A DNA stretch of 64,000 bases from Microbacterium terricola (GCF_027943945.1 NZ_AP027141.1:992001-1056000); one strand, 5' to 3'. Shown: positions 27,727-38,759, counted from the stretch's first letter. Notes: a model not told the origin generated them from the sequence alone. Translations and numbers: made by a program.

Positions 27727-28640
27727 CCTCCGTCCTGTACGACGTCCCCGGGCCGCGGGCGATGGTCCGCAACCGCATCCTCGGAGTGGTCACCGTCATC
27801 GTCGTGGCCGGACTGCTCGCGTTCGTGCTCTGGCGCTTCGCCGTGACGGGTCAGTTCTCGGCCGAGAAGTGGCAGGCGTTCACCTACACGCTGGTGTGGC
27901 AGAACTTCGGACTGGCGACGCTGCGCACGCTCGCCGCGTTCGCCTCTGCGGCCGTCGGAGCACTCATCCTGGGCTTCGTGCTGGCGATCGGGCGACTCTC
28001 CGATCACGCCTGGGTGCGGGTTCCGGTGACGGCGATCATCGAGGTCTTCCGCGCCGTGCCCGTCCTGATCCTCATGCTGCTGCTGTATTACGGGCTGCCC
28101 GTCGTTGGGATCAAGGTCGGCACGTACTACGCGGTCGTCATCGCGCTCATCGTCTACAACGGATCCGTGCTGGCAGAGGTGATCCGCGCCGGCGTCGAAT
28201 CCCTGCCGCGCGGGCAGCGCGAGGCGGGCTACGCGGTCGGACTCCGCAAGAGCGGCGTGATGCGCCTGATCCTGCTGCCCCAGGCGATCAGGGCGATGCT
28301 GCCGGTGATCATCGCGCAGCTCGTCGTCACCCTGAAGGACACCGCCCTCGGCTTCATCATCACCTACCCCGAGCTGCTGAAGTACGCGAAGGACCTGGGC
28401 TCGTCGGCGACGCTCGGCTCGCCGCTCATCCCTGCGGCGATGGTCGCCGGTGCGATCTACATCGCGCTCTGCCTGCTGCTCTCGCTGCTCGCGAGCCGGG
28501 TCGAGGCAGGCATCCGCCGCTCGCCGAAGGTGATCGCCGGCGGACGCGGGGCGCCGCTGCAGGACGGCGTCACCGACACCGAGCTCATCGCCGCGCAGCG
28601 CAGTGCCGGCAAGAACGATCAGGGGAGCGCCGTCGGGTAG
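27723..28640 (+). CDS. gluD: Glutamate ABC transporter, permease subunit
   Basis: 305 residues. The core has the His/Glu/Gln-type permease signature: VFRAVPVLILMLLLYYGLP, LAEVIRAGVESLPRGQ, REAGYAVGLRKSGVMRLILLP and LVVTLKDTALGFIITYPELL (each a separate block). The C-terminal about 35 residues are hydrophilic. ATG 27723 overlaps the gluC stop; a longer in-frame start five codons upstream is less likely. Pairs with GluC as a heterodimeric membrane domain. Confidence 0.92.
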   Translation: MTSVLYDVPGPRAMVRNRILGVVTVIVVAGLLAFVLWRFAVTGQFSAEKWQAFTYTLVWQNFGLATLRTLAAFASAAVGALILGFVLAIGRLSDHAWVRVPVTAIIEVFRAVPVLILMLLLYYGLPVVGIKVGTYYAVVIALIVYNGSVLAEVIRAGVESLPRGQREAGYAVGLRKSGVMRLILLPQAIRAMLPVIIAQLVVTLKDTALGFIITYPELLKYAKDLGSSATLGSPLIPAAMVAGAIYIALCLLLSLLASRVEAGIRRSPKVIAGGRGAPLQDGVTDTELIAAQRSAGKNDQGSAVG

Positions 28641-28672
28641 CGCCTCCGCGCGGATCGCCGCGTGACCGCCGG

Positions 28673-28678
28673 TAGACT
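28673..28678 (+). promoter_or_regulatory. -10 hexamer of pheS
   Basis: TAGACT, eight bases before the GTG start of pheS. Confidence 0.45.
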
Positions 28679-28686
28679 CGACTCTC

Positions 28687-29727
28687 GTGTCCGACGCACC
28701 CGAAATCACGCCCGAGGCGGTGGATGCCGCCGTGCAGGCGGCGCTCGCCGCGATCGGCGCCGCAGCGACCACGGCCGAGCTGAAGGCGGCACGCTCCGCC
28801 CACACCGCGGAGGCTTCGCCGCTCGCGCAGCTCAACGCGCAGCTGCGCCACGTGCCCAACGAGCGCAAGGCCGAGTTCGGCAAGCTGATCGGCCAGGCCC
28901 GCGGCCGGGTCACCCAGGCGCTCGCCGCGCGGGAGAGCGAGCTCGCCGCCGCAGAGACCGCGGCGACGCTCGAGGCCGAGCGGCTCGACATCACCGCGCT
29001 CGCCGCCCGTGCGCGCACCGGTGCCCGGCACCCGATCTCGCTCCTGCAGGAGCAGGTCGCCGACATCTTCGTCGGCATGGGGTGGGAGATCGCCGAGGGG
29101 CCGGAGCTCGAGCACGAGTGGTTCAACTTCGACGCCCTCAACTTCGACGTCGATCACCCTGCCCGTCAGATGCAGGACACCTTCTTCATCGACCCGGTCG
29201 ACCGTCATCTCGTCATGCGGACCCACACGAGCCCCGTGCAGGTGCGATCCATGCTCGAGCGCGAGCTGCCGGTGTACGTGCTGTGCCCCGGGCGCGTGTA
29301 CCGCACCGATGAGTTCGACGCGACGCACCTGCCGGTGTTCACGCAGTTCGAGGGCCTCGTGATCGACAAGGGCATCACGATGGCGCACCTCAAGGGCACA
29401 CTCGACCACGCCGCCAGGGTGCTGTTCGGGCCGGAGGCCAAGACGCGCTTCCGCGCCAACTTCTTCCCCTTCACGGAGCCTTCCGCCGAGCTCGACCTGT
29501 GGCACCCCACCTTCAAGGGCGGCGCCCGCTGGATCGAATGGGGCGGCTGCGGCATGATCAACCCCAACGTGCTGCGCGCCGCGGGAATCGACCCCGAGGA
29601 GTACTCGGGCTTCGCGTTCGGAATGGGGATCGAGCGGACGCTGATGTTCCGCAGCGACGTGCAGGACATGCGCGACATGGCCGAGGGCGATGTGCGCTTC
29701 AGCGAGCAGTTCGGGATGGTGGTCTGA
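28687..29727 (+). CDS. pheS: Phenylalanine--tRNA ligase alpha subunit
   Basis: 346 residues. A class II aminoacyl-tRNA synthetase catalytic subunit. The N-terminal helical arm (about 10-105) binds tRNA; the catalytic core has HPISLLQEQVADIFVGMGWE, motif 2 near CPGRVYRTDEFDATH, and motif 3 FAFGMGIERTLMFR. The (alpha-beta)2 enzyme charges tRNA-Phe. GTG start; the stop overlaps the pheT ATG. Confidence 0.97.
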   Translation: MSDAPEITPEAVDAAVQAALAAIGAAATTAELKAARSAHTAEASPLAQLNAQLRHVPNERKAEFGKLIGQARGRVTQALAARESELAAAETAATLEAERLDITALAARARTGARHPISLLQEQVADIFVGMGWEIAEGPELEHEWFNFDALNFDVDHPARQMQDTFFIDPVDRHLVMRTHTSPVQVRSMLERELPVYVLCPGRVYRTDEFDATHLPVFTQFEGLVIDKGITMAHLKGTLDHAARVLFGPEAKTRFRANFFPFTEPSAELDLWHPTFKGGARWIEWGGCGMINPNVLRAAGIDPEEYSGFAFGMGIERTLMFRSDVQDMRDMAEGDVRFSEQFGMVV

Positions 29728-32243
29728 TGCGCGTCCCGCTTTCGTGGCTGCGTGAGCACGTGGATCTTGCGACGGATGCGTCGCCCGAGGACGTCCTCGC
29801 GGCGCTCGTGCGCGTCGGCTTCGAAGAGGAGGACGTGCACCGCTTCGACCTGTCCGGCCCGATCGTCGTCGGCGAGGTGCTCGAGTTCGTCGAGGAGCCT
29901 CAGTCCAACGGCAAGACGATCCGCTGGTGCCAGGTCGATGTCGGCGCCGAGCACGGCGGCGTGCGAGGCATCGTCTGCGGCGCAGGAAACTTCTTCCCCG
30001 GCGACAAGGTCGTCGTGACCCTGCCGGGTGCGGTCCTCCCTGGACCCTTCCCGATCGCCGCTCGCAAGACCTACGGGCACGTGTCGGACGGCATGATCGC
30101 CTCGGCGCGCGAGCTCGGACTCGGCGAGGAGCACAACGGCATCCTGCGTCTGGTCGAGCTCGGCATCGACGCGCCCGTCGGGACCGACGCGATCGCCCTG
30201 CTCGGCCTCGACGACGTCGCGGTCGAGATCAACGTCACGCCCGACCGCGGGTACGCCCTGTCGATCCGCGGCGTCGCCCGCGAGTACTCGCACGCCACCG
30301 GAGCCGCGTACCGCGACCCGGGCGATCGGCCATGGGGAGAGCTGCAGCAGCCGACATCCGGATTCGCGGTCGCCGTCGACGACGCCAACCCGATCAGGGG
30401 ACGCGCGGGCGCGTCGGAGTTCGTCGTCCGGATCGTCCGCGACGTCGATCCGACCAAGCCCACTCCCGCGTGGATGATCGCGCGGCTCACGCTCGCCGGC
30501 GTCCGCTCGCTCGGCATCCTGATCGACATCACGAACTACGTCATGCTCGAACTCGGGCAGCCCATCCACGGCTACGACCTCGACAGGCTCGCCGGCGGCA
30601 TCACCGTGCGCCGCGCCACGCCGGGGGAGTCGCTCGAGACGCTCGACGGCAAGGTGCGCACCCTCGATCCCGAGGACCTGCTCATCACCGACGAGTCCGG
30701 CCCGATCGGCCTGGCCGGGGTCATGGGCGGCGGCACCACCGAGATGACCGACGCCACGCGCAACGTCCTCATCGAGGCGGCGACCTTCGACACCGTGTCG
30801 ATCGCACGCACCGCCCGCAGGCACAAGCTGCCCAGCGAGGCCTCCCGCCGCTTCGAGCGGGGAGTCGACCCGCTCATCCCGTTCGTGGCCGCCCGTCGCG
30901 TCGCCGACCTCATGGTCGAGTACGCCGGCGGCACCCTCGACACCGAGACCGGCGGCGCCCTGTTCGCGACCGTCGAGCAGAAGGCCATCGCGCTGCCGAA
31001 GCCGTTCACCGCCGCCCTCATCGGCGTGGAGTACACCGAGGCCGAGATCGTCGCCGCGCTCGAGATGATCGGGTGCGAGGTCGAGGACGGGCCGGGGGCG
31101 CCGCAGTGGTCGGTCATCCCGCCGTCGTGGCGTCCGGACCTCACCGACAAGTGGACGCTCGCGGAGGAGGTCGCCCGCATCGAGGGGTACGACCGCATCC
31201 CGTCGCTGCTGCCCACTCCGCCGTCCGGGCGGGGACTGACGAGCGCCCAGCAGGGCCGCCGCCGCGTCGCCAACGCGCTCGCGGCCGCCGGCTTCGTCGA
31301 GACGCCGTCGTTCCCCTTCACGACCGAGGACCAGAACGACCTGCACGGCTCCGCGTCGGGCGCCCACCTGCCCAGCGTGACGCTGGCGAACCCGCTCGAC
31401 GGCCAGGCGCCGTCGCTGCGTCGCTCGCTCGTCCCCGCCCTGCTGCAGGTCGCACACCGGAATGCGGCACGCGGCCTCACCGATCTCGCCCTGTTCGAGA
31501 CCGGCACCGTGTTCCTGCCCGCGCCGGGTGTGCGGTACGGCACCTCGTTCGTCCCGCCGCTGGCCGTACGGCCGAGCGCGTCGGCTCTCGCCGCGCTCGA
31601 CGCCTCCATCCCGCCGCAGCACCGTCACGTGGCCGTCCTGCTCGCCGGGAACGCCGTGCCGAAGCAGCCGGGGCAGCCGGTCGTGGCGGCCGGTCTCTCC
31701 GACGCGCTCGCGGCCGTCCAGACCATCGCCGTCGCCGCCGGCGTCGCCATCGATGTCGCGCAGGGCGAGCGCGCCGCGCTGCACCCCGGTCGGACGGGCG
31801 TGCTGTCGGTCGCCGGCACCGAGGTCGGCTACATCGGCGAGCTCCTTCCGGCGGTCGCCGAGGCCGCAGACCTGACCGGTCGCGTGGTCGTCGCCGAGCT
31901 CGACCTCGACCTGGTGCTCGCGCTCGCAGGGGAGAAGGTCGTGGCCGCATCGCTGTCGGGGTATCCCGCCGCGACGCAGGACGTGTCGCTCGTCGTGCGC
32001 GCCGACGTGCCGGCCGCAGCGGTGCGCAGCGCGCTCGCCGACGGCGCGGGTGAGCTGCTCGAATCGCTCCGCCTCGTCGACGACTACCGCGGTCAGGGCC
32101 TTCCCGATGGGGCCAAGAGCCTGACGTTCGCGCTGCGCTTCCGGGCTCCGGATCGCACGCTCACGGCGGCCGAGGCCACCGAGGCCAAGCTCGCGGGAGT
32201 GGCTGTCGCTGCCGAGCGGTTCGGCGCGACCCTGCGCGAGTAA
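29727..32243 (+). CDS. pheT: Phenylalanine--tRNA ligase beta subunit
   Basis: 838 residues, full bacterial length. Domains in order: an N-terminal tRNA-binding OB fold (about 40-155, GVRGIVCGAGNFFPGDKVVV), the B3/B4 editing module, a B5 domain, a catalytic-like core without active site residues, and a C-terminal FDX-ACB anticodon-binding domain (SGYPAATQDVSLVV to the end). One-base overlap with pheS couples the subunits. Confidence 0.97.
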   Translation: MRVPLSWLREHVDLATDASPEDVLAALVRVGFEEEDVHRFDLSGPIVVGEVLEFVEEPQSNGKTIRWCQVDVGAEHGGVRGIVCGAGNFFPGDKVVVTLPGAVLPGPFPIAARKTYGHVSDGMIASARELGLGEEHNGILRLVELGIDAPVGTDAIALLGLDDVAVEINVTPDRGYALSIRGVAREYSHATGAAYRDPGDRPWGELQQPTSGFAVAVDDANPIRGRAGASEFVVRIVRDVDPTKPTPAWMIARLTLAGVRSLGILIDITNYVMLELGQPIHGYDLDRLAGGITVRRATPGESLETLDGKVRTLDPEDLLITDESGPIGLAGVMGGGTTEMTDATRNVLIEAATFDTVSIARTARRHKLPSEASRRFERGVDPLIPFVAARRVADLMVEYAGGTLDTETGGALFATVEQKAIALPKPFTAALIGVEYTEAEIVAALEMIGCEVEDGPGAPQWSVIPPSWRPDLTDKWTLAEEVARIEGYDRIPSLLPTPPSGRGLTSAQQGRRRVANALAAAGFVETPSFPFTTEDQNDLHGSASGAHLPSVTLANPLDGQAPSLRRSLVPALLQVAHRNAARGLTDLALFETGTVFLPAPGVRYGTSFVPPLAVRPSASALAALDASIPPQHRHVAVLLAGNAVPKQPGQPVVAAGLSDALAAVQTIAVAAGVAIDVAQGERAALHPGRTGVLSVAGTEVGYIGELLPAVAEAADLTGRVVVAELDLDLVLALAGEKVVAASLSGYPAATQDVSLVVRADVPAAAVRSALADGAGELLESLRLVDDYRGQGLPDGAKSLTFALRFRAPDRTLTAAEATEAKLAGVAVAAERFGATLRE

Positions 32244-32254
32244 TCCGACGCACC

Positions 32255-33232
32255 ATGACGCGCGTTCTGATCCTCGGCGGAACCGGTTGGCTCAGCGGGC
32301 TGATCGCGCGGCACTGGCGTGACCGCGGGGCTGCGGTCACCGCGCTCGCCCGGGGCGCGCGGCCGGCCCCGGAGGGGGTCGAGCTCGTGATCGCGGATCG
32401 CGACGCGCCCGACGCCTTTGACGCGGTGACCACGCGCGACTGGGACGAGGTCGTCGACATCTCCTCCCAGCCTCGACACGTGGCCGCCGCCGTGGCGGGG
32501 CTGGCCGGGCGCACGACGCACTGGACCTACATCTCCAGCGTGTCGGCGTACGCGGCGGATGACGAGCCGGGTGCGGGGGAGGAAGCCGCGCTCGCCGTGC
32601 CCCTCGGGCCGGGGGAGGACTACGACTACTCGCGGGCGAAGGCGGCGTCGGAGACCATCGTGCGCACCGCACTCGAGGACCGTGCGGCGATCGTCCGCCC
32701 GGGACTCGTGGTCGGCCCGGGTGACCCGACCGACCGGTTCGGCTACTGGGTCGGCCGATTCGCGCTCGCCGGGGACGAGCCGGTGCTCGTGCCTGACGCG
32801 GAGGGGCGATACGTGCAGGTGATCGACGTCGACGACCTGGCGCCATTCGCGGTGCTCCTGGGCGCCGAGCGATCGAATCTCACCGCCAATGCGGTGGGGC
32901 TCCCGATGCCGTTCGACGAGTTCGTCGCCCGCGCGCGCCGGATCGCCGGTCACACCGGGCGCGTGGTCCCCGCCTCCGACGCTCACCTGCAGTCACAGGG
33001 GGTCGCCTTCTGGGCGGGTCCGCGCTCGCTGCCGCTCTGGCTCCCGGCGGATGCCACCGGCTTCGCCCGCCGGGCCAACGCGACGTACCTCGCGGCCGGG
33101 GGGCGCCTGCGCGACCTCGATGAGACCCTGACTCGCACGCTCGCCGACGAGCGTGCGAGGGGTCTCGAGCGTGAGCGGGACGACGGTCTCTCCCGCTCCG
33201 ACGAGGTGCGTCTGCTCGCCGAGCTGGTGTGA
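32255..33232 (+). CDS. NAD-dependent epimerase/dehydratase family protein
   Basis: 325 residues, an extended SDR fold. The nucleotide-binding motif is LILGGTGWLSG (a GGTGxxG variant) at the N-terminus, with ISSVSAYA and the YxxxK-type DYDYSRAKAASE as active site region. Relatives act as reductases or epimerases on unknown substrates. It starts 11 bases after pheT and may ride on that transcript. No specific reaction can be assigned. Confidence 0.8.
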   Translation: MTRVLILGGTGWLSGLIARHWRDRGAAVTALARGARPAPEGVELVIADRDAPDAFDAVTTRDWDEVVDISSQPRHVAAAVAGLAGRTTHWTYISSVSAYAADDEPGAGEEAALAVPLGPGEDYDYSRAKAASETIVRTALEDRAAIVRPGLVVGPGDPTDRFGYWVGRFALAGDEPVLVPDAEGRYVQVIDVDDLAPFAVLLGAERSNLTANAVGLPMPFDEFVARARRIAGHTGRVVPASDAHLQSQGVAFWAGPRSLPLWLPADATGFARRANATYLAAGGRLRDLDETLTRTLADERARGLERERDDGLSRSDEVRLLAELV

Positions 33233-33239
33233 CGCGGAT

Positions 33240-33269
33240 TTGCGGATGCTGCGGGCCGACCGCTATCGT
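33240..33269 (+). promoter_or_regulatory. Candidate promoter of the Arg-rich leader ORF
   Basis: TTGCGG (33240-33245), 18 bp, TATCGT (33264-33269), then exactly six bases to an ATG at 33276. Confidence 0.4.
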
Positions 33270-33275
33270 CGCCGC

Positions 33276-33353
33276 ATGGCCGCCTCCTCGAACGACTCGC
33301 TCGTCATGAGCCTCGTTCCCGCGCGCCGACGCCGGGCCGACCGCCGACTGTAG
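33276..33353 (+). CDS. Candidate arginine-rich leader peptide of the arg operon
   Basis: A 25-codon ORF that ends in ARRRRADRRL: six of its last nine residues are arginine, including four consecutive Arg codons. The start is placed like other leaderless starts here. It lies 87 bases before argC, the first gene of arginine biosynthesis, where an attenuator peptide would be expected. A 5-bp hairpin overlaps its stop (33341-33357). I do not see a clear terminator between it and argC, and argC may also have its own promoter, so the role is a hypothesis. Confidence 0.4.
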   Translation: MAASSNDSLVMSLVPARRRRADRRL

Positions 33354-33428
33354 GCGGCTCCCGCATTCCTCGGTTCCTGCCGGGTCGAGTGCCGGTGTCG
33401 CCGTCTCAGGCCCTCCGTCCTCGAGCCA

Positions 33429-33434
33429 TAAGGT
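33429..33434 (+). promoter_or_regulatory. -10 hexamer of argC, leaderless type
   Basis: TAAGGT with exactly six bases to the argC ATG. No convincing -35 at 17-18 bp. Confidence 0.4.
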
Positions 33435-33440
33435 AGAACC

Positions 33441-34508
33441 ATGACCTATTCGGTCGCCGTCTCCGGCGCTTCCGGCTACGCCGGCGGCGAGATCCTGCGC
33501 ATTCTCGCGGGGCACCCTGACGTCGAGATCCGCACCGTCACGGCGCACTCCACCGCCGGGCAGCCGCTCGTCCAGCACCAGCCCCACCTGCGCTCGCTCG
33601 CGCACCTGACGCTGCAGGAGACCACCCCCGAGATCCTCTCCGGGCACGACATCGTGTTCCTGGCACTGCCGCACGGGCAATCCGGGCAGTACACCGACGC
33701 GCTCGAGGACGCCCCGCTCGTCATCGACGCGGGCGCCGACCACCGGCTCACGTCGGCGGACGCGTGGGGCCGGTTCTACGGGGGCGCATTCCACGACCCC
33801 TGGGCCTACGGCGTCCCGGAGCTTCTCGTCGACGGTGTCAAGCAGCGTGAGCACCTCGTCGGCGCCACCCGCATCGCCGCGCCCGGCTGCAATGCGTCGA
33901 CCGTGAGTCTCAGCCTCGCGCCCGGTGTGGCCGCCGGCGTGATCGATCCGTCCGACATCGTCACGGTGCTCGCCGTCGGCCCGAGCGGGGCGGGCAAGAG
34001 CCTGAAGACCCACCTGCTCGGCGGAGAGATCCTCGGCTCGGCGAACCCGTACGCGGTCGGCGGCACGCACAGGCACATCCCGGAGATCCAGCAGGCGCTG
34101 GCTGCGGCGGCCGGGCCCGCGGACGGAGGGAGCGGATCGCCGGCGATCCGCATCTCGTTCACGCCGGTCATCGTGCCGATGGCGCGGGGCATCCTCGCCA
34201 CCTCGACGGCGCCCATCGCCCCTGGTGCGAGCGACGCGCAGATCCGCGGCGCGTGGGCGGACGCTTACGACGGCGAGACCTTCGTGCAGCTGCTGCCCGA
34301 GGGCGATTTCCCCCGCACGGCCGACGTCCTCGGCGCCAACACGGCGCTCATGGGCCTCGCGATCGACCGCGCGGCGAACCGCGTCGTGGTCGTCACCGCG
34401 GTCGACAACCTCGTCAAGGGCACCGCCGGCGCTGCCATCCAGTCCATGAACATCGCTCTGGGGCTGCCTGAGGGCAGGGCCCTCACCGTCAACGGGGTCG
34501 CCCCGTGA
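33441..34508 (+). CDS. argC: N-acetyl-gamma-glutamyl-phosphate reductase
   Basis: 355 residues. It reduces N-acetylglutamyl phosphate with NADPH. The dinucleotide fold begins [18 protein letters not shown]; the catalytic cysteine is in [25 protein letters not shown] carries the active site histidine. The first structural gene of argCJBDF. Confidence 0.96.
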   Translation: MTYSVAVSGASGYAGGEILRILAGHPDVEIRTVTAHSTAGQPLVQHQPHLRSLAHLTLQETTPEILSGHDIVFLALPHGQSGQYTDALEDAPLVIDAGADHRLTSADAWGRFYGGAFHDPWAYGVPELLVDGVKQREHLVGATRIAAPGCNASTVSLSLAPGVAAGVIDPSDIVTVLAVGPSGAGKSLKTHLLGGEILGSANPYAVGGTHRHIPEIQQALAAAAGPADGGSGSPAIRISFTPVIVPMARGILATSTAPIAPGASDAQIRGAWADAYDGETFVQLLPEGDFPRTADVLGANTALMGLAIDRAANRVVVVTAVDNLVKGTAGAAIQSMNIALGLPEGRALTVNGVAP

Positions 34509-34554
34509 CCGTCGTCGCCGTCGGCGGCGCACGCGTCGAGAAAGGAATCGCGCC

Positions 34555-35712
34555 GTGAGCGTCACCGCGCCGCAGGGATTCGAGGCGGCCGGCGTCGCCG
34601 CCGGCCTGAAGTCCACAGGGAAGCCCGATGTCGCCGTGGTGGTCAACCGCGGCCCGCTCAAGGTGGGCGCCGCCGTCTTCACGAGCAACCGGGCCAAGGC
34701 CAACCCGATCATCTGGTCGCAGCAGGCGGTCGCCGACGGGGCCGTCGAGGCGGTCGTGCTCAACTCGGGCGGCGCCAACTGCTTCACTGGCACGTTCGGG
34801 TTCCAGACCACCCACCAGACCGCCGAACGCGCCGCCGAGCTGCTCGACGTGAGCGCCGGCGATGTGCTGATCTGCTCCACCGGACTCATCGGCACCGGCG
34901 ACGAGGTGTTCCGGCAGAAGGTGCTCGACGGCACCGCCGCGGCGATCGCCGGGCTCTCCGCCGCAGGGGGAGAGGACGCATCCCTCGCCATCATGACCAC
35001 CGACTCACGTCCCAAGCGCGCCGTGCGCAGCCAGGACGGCTGGACGATCGGCGGCATGGCGAAGGGCGCGGGGATGCTGGCACCCGGCCTTGCGACGATG
35101 CTCGTGGTGATCACGACCGACGCCGTCCTGACCGCCGCGGAGGCCGACGCGCACCTGCGCGACGCCACCAGGGTGAGCTTCGACCGGCTCGACTCGGACG
35201 GGTGCATGTCGACCAACGACCAGGTGACCCTGATGGCCAGCGGCGCCAGCGGCGTCACTCCAGACCGCGACGCGTTCCGCGCGGCGCTCGCCGCCGTGTG
35301 CGTCGATCTCGCGGAGCAGCTCCAGGGCGACGCGGAGGGAGCGAGCCACGACATCCGCATCGTCGTGCAGAACGCCGCCTCCGAGGAGGACGCCGTCGAG
35401 GTCGGCCGCTCGGTCGCCCGCAACAACCTGTTCAAGGCGGCCATCTTCGGCAACGACCCCAACTGGGGCCGGGTGCTCGCCGCGATCGGCACGACCCAGG
35501 CCGCCTTCGACCCCTACGACGTCGATGTCTGGATGAACGGCGTTCGCGTCTGCTCGGCGGGAGGCCCGGACGCCCCCCGCGAGGAGGTCGACCTCACCCC
35601 GCGGGCGACGGAGCTCGTCATCGACCTCAAGATCGGCGACGCGACAGCCGTGATCCTCACCAACGACCTCACCCACGACTACGTCCACGAGAACAGCGCG
35701 TACGCCTCATGA
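34555..35712 (+). CDS. argJ: Bifunctional ornithine acetyltransferase / N-acetylglutamate synthase
   Basis: 385 residues. It recycles the acetyl group from N-acetylornithine to glutamate. The precursor autocleaves before the nucleophile threonine in the [11 protein letters not shown] segment. Other family blocks are [33 protein letters not shown] and [17 protein letters not shown] start with AAAGGA upstream. It overlaps argB by ATGA. Confidence 0.96.
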   Translation: MSVTAPQGFEAAGVAAGLKSTGKPDVAVVVNRGPLKVGAAVFTSNRAKANPIIWSQQAVADGAVEAVVLNSGGANCFTGTFGFQTTHQTAERAAELLDVSAGDVLICSTGLIGTGDEVFRQKVLDGTAAAIAGLSAAGGEDASLAIMTTDSRPKRAVRSQDGWTIGGMAKGAGMLAPGLATMLVVITTDAVLTAAEADAHLRDATRVSFDRLDSDGCMSTNDQVTLMASGASGVTPDRDAFRAALAAVCVDLAEQLQGDAEGASHDIRIVVQNAASEEDAVEVGRSVARNNLFKAAIFGNDPNWGRVLAAIGTTQAAFDPYDVDVWMNGVRVCSAGGPDAPREEVDLTPRATELVIDLKIGDATAVILTNDLTHDYVHENSAYAS

Positions 35713-36605
35713 CCGACATCCAGGACACCGACCCGGGCGAAGCCTCTGCCAAGGCCGCGACGCTGATCGAATCGCTGCCGTGGCTGCGCCGCTTCCGCGA
35801 TCAGATCGTCGTCGTCAAGTACGGGGGCAACGCGATGGTGAGCGAGGAGCTGCAGGACGCCTTCGCCGCCGACATCGCCTACCTGAACTACGTCGGCGCG
35901 AAGCCGGTCGTCGTGCACGGCGGCGGACCGCAGATCTCCAACATGCTCGATCGCCTGGCGATCCCGAGCGAGTTCAAGGGCGGGTACCGGGTCACCAGCA
36001 CCGAGGCGATCAGCGTGGTGCGCATGGTCCTCACCGGCCAGATCAATCCGCAGCTCGTGGCCAAGATCAACGCGCACGGTCCGCTGGCGACGGGACTGAG
36101 CGGTGAGGACGCCGGCCTGTTCGGCGGACGCCGCCGCGGCGTCGTCGTGGACGGCGTCGAGCACGACCTCGGCCGCGTCGGCGACGTCGTCGAGGTGGAC
36201 CCTCAGCCGATCCTCGATCACCTCGCGGCAGGGCGCATCCCGGTGGTTTCGAGCATCGCGCCGGACCTGGACACACCGGGCCACTCGCTCAACGTCAACG
36301 CGGATGCCGCGGCCGCCGCGCTGGCGGTCGCCCTCGGGGCGTCGAAGCTCGTCGTGCTCACCGACGTCGCTGGTCTCTACGCCGACTGGCCGAACCGCGA
36401 GTCGCTCGTCTCCCACCTCACCTCGACCGAGCTGCGCGCGATGCTGCCGACGCTCGAGTCGGGCATGATCCCGAAGATGCAGGCGTGCCTCGACGCCGTC
36501 GAAGGCGGCGTCGAGACGGCCGCCATCATCGACGGCCGCGTGCCGCACTCGGTCCTGGTGGAGATCTTCACGAGCAAGGGAATCGGCACGGAGGTGGTGG
36601 CGTGA
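35709..36605 (+). CDS. argB: Acetylglutamate kinase
   Basis: 298 residues, amino acid kinase family. It phosphorylates N-acetylglutamate and is usually the arginine-inhibited step. [10 protein letters not shown] and [11 protein letters not shown] bind ATP and substrate; [30 protein letters not shown] (separate blocks) and [18 protein letters not shown] complete the fold. An N-terminal helix of about 25 residues ([14 protein letters not shown]) is the kind associated with arginine-sensitive hexamers. Confidence 0.96.
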   Translation: MTDIQDTDPGEASAKAATLIESLPWLRRFRDQIVVVKYGGNAMVSEELQDAFAADIAYLNYVGAKPVVVHGGGPQISNMLDRLAIPSEFKGGYRVTSTEAISVVRMVLTGQINPQLVAKINAHGPLATGLSGEDAGLFGGRRRGVVVDGVEHDLGRVGDVVEVDPQPILDHLAAGRIPVVSSIAPDLDTPGHSLNVNADAAAAALAVALGASKLVVLTDVAGLYADWPNRESLVSHLTSTELRAMLPTLESGMIPKMQACLDAVEGGVETAAIIDGRVPHSVLVEIFTSKGIGTEVVA

Positions 36606-37861
36606 TGGGCGAACAGCAGACGACGTGGCAGGAGGACGCAGGCCGCGACCTCGTGCGCAGCTTCGGCGACCGGCTGGCGCTGCTCACGCGCGGTGAAGGC
36701 GCCTACCTCTGGGACGAGGACGGCAAGCGCTACCTGGACTTCCTCGCGGGCATCGCCGTCACCTCGCTCGGGCACGCGCATCCCGTGTTCGTCGAGGCGC
36801 TCGCCGCCCAGGCCGCGACCCTCGCGCACGTGTCGAACTACTTCGCCACGCCACCGCAGCTCGCGCTCGCCGCGACCCTCAAGCGGGTCGCCGGCACCGG
36901 TGCCGAGGGCCGGGTCTACTTCGGCAACTCCGGCGCGGAGGCCAACGAGGCCGCGTTCAAGCTGGCCCGCCTCCACGGCGGCACCGAGCGCCCCCGCATC
37001 CTTGCGCTGCGCGACGCCTTCCACGGCCGCACGATGGGGACCCTGGCCCTCACCGGCAAGCCCTACATGCAGGAGCCCTTCCTGCCGATGACGCCCGGCG
37101 TCGAGTTCATCGACTCGACGGCCGACGCGCTCGAGGCGGCGATCGACGACAGGGTGGCCGCGCTGTTCGTCGAGCCCGTCAAGGGCGAGGCCGGCGTCAT
37201 CGATCTGCCGGACGGCTACCTGGAGGCGGCGCGGCGACTCACCGCGCAGCACGGCGCGCTGCTGATCATCGATGAGATCCAGACCGGCGCGGGGCGCACC
37301 GGCGAATGGTTCGCGTTCCAGCACGCCGGGATCACCCCTGACGCGATCACCGTCGCCAAGGGCATCGGGGGCGGATTCCCGATCGGTGCGCTGATCACCT
37401 ACGGGCATGCGAGCGAGCTGTTCTACCCAGGCACCCACGGCTCGACCTTCGGGGGCAACGCCCTCGGCACGGCGGTCGCGAATGCCGTGCTCGGCGAGAT
37501 CGAGCGCGCCGAGCTGGTCCGCAACGCCGCCGAGCGCGGCCGTCAGCTGCGCGAGGCGATCCACGGCATCGACTCTCCGCTCATCGGCGGATGCCGTGGG
37601 CGCGGGCTGCTGATCGGCGTCGCGCTGCAGCATCCGGTCGCGAAGGCGGTCGTCGCGGCCGCACAGGAGCACGGGCTCATCATCAACGCCCCGAACGACG
37701 AGACCATCCGGCTCGTGCCCGCGCTGAACATCGGCGATGTCGAGATCGACGAGTTCGTCGAACTGTTCACCGCCGCCCTCCGCACCGTCGAGCAGGCGCT
37801 CGTGCTCGATGCGGCGAGCGGACACACCCCGAGCACGACCACTGAGGAGACCACGAAGTGA
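36605..37861 (+). CDS. argD: Acetylornithine aminotransferase
   Basis: 418 residues, class III PLP aminotransferase. It makes N-acetylornithine from the semialdehyde. [15 protein letters not shown] and [13 protein letters not shown] are substrate and cofactor blocks, [15 protein letters not shown] precedes the Schiff-base lysine in [13 protein letters not shown]. One-base overlap with argB; the stop overlaps the argF GTG. Confidence 0.96.
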   Translation: MGEQQTTWQEDAGRDLVRSFGDRLALLTRGEGAYLWDEDGKRYLDFLAGIAVTSLGHAHPVFVEALAAQAATLAHVSNYFATPPQLALAATLKRVAGTGAEGRVYFGNSGAEANEAAFKLARLHGGTERPRILALRDAFHGRTMGTLALTGKPYMQEPFLPMTPGVEFIDSTADALEAAIDDRVAALFVEPVKGEAGVIDLPDGYLEAARRLTAQHGALLIIDEIQTGAGRTGEWFAFQHAGITPDAITVAKGIGGGFPIGALITYGHASELFYPGTHGSTFGGNALGTAVANAVLGEIERAELVRNAAERGRQLREAIHGIDSPLIGGCRGRGLLIGVALQHPVAKAVVAAAQEHGLIINAPNDETIRLVPALNIGDVEIDEFVELFTAALRTVEQALVLDAASGHTPSTTTEETTK

Positions 37862-38759
37862 CCCGCCACCTGCTGCGCGACGACGACCTGACCCCGGCGG
37901 AGCAGGACGAGATCCTCGCTCTCGCCGTGGAGCTGAAGAAGGACCGCTGGAAGCTCAAGGCGCTCGAGGGTCCGCAGACCGTCGCCGTCATCTTCGACAA
38001 GTCGTCCACCCGCACGAGGGTGTCGTTCGCCGTCGGCATCGCCGACCTCGGCGGCTCGCCGCTGATCATCTCGACCGCGAACAGCCAGCTCGGCGGCAAG
38101 GAGACCCCGTCGGACACCGCGCGCGTTCTCGAGCGCCAGGTCGCCGCGATCGTCTGGCGCACATACGCCCAGGCCGGTCTGGAGGAGATGGCGCGCGGCA
38201 CCAGGGTCCCCGTCGTGAACGCGCTCAGCGATGACTTCCATCCGTGCCAGCTCCTGGCCGACCTGCTGACGATCCGCGAGCACAAGGGCGAGCTGAAGGG
38301 CCTCACGCTGGCGTTCTTCGGCGACGGCCGCTCGAACATGGCGCACTCGTACATGCTCGCCGGCGTCACCGCCGGCATGCACGTGCGGGTGGCGTCGCCG
38401 GAGTCGTACGCGCCGCGCGAGGACGTCGTCGCCGACGCTGACCGCCGCGCGACCGAGACCGGCGGGTCCGTCGAGCTCTACACGGACGCCAACGAGGCGG
38501 CCGCGGGAGCGGACGTCATCGTGACCGACACCTGGGTGTCGATGGGCAAGGAGGAGGAGAAGCTCGCGCGCCTGCGCGACCTCGGCGAGTACAAGGTGAC
38601 CCGCGATCTCATGGGTCTCGCCTCGCCGGAGGCCATCTTCATCCACTGCCTGCCCGCCGACCGCGGATACGAGGTCGAGGCCGAGGTGATCGACGGCCCG
38701 CAGAGCGTGGTGTGGGATGAGGCGGAGAACCGCCTGCACGCCCAGAAGGCCCTCCTGGT

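Noticed and set aside
29205..31784. 859-codon open frame on the minus strand
   Set aside because: Antisense to pheS/pheT, both intact. Composition is typical of a shadow frame of GC-rich coding DNA.
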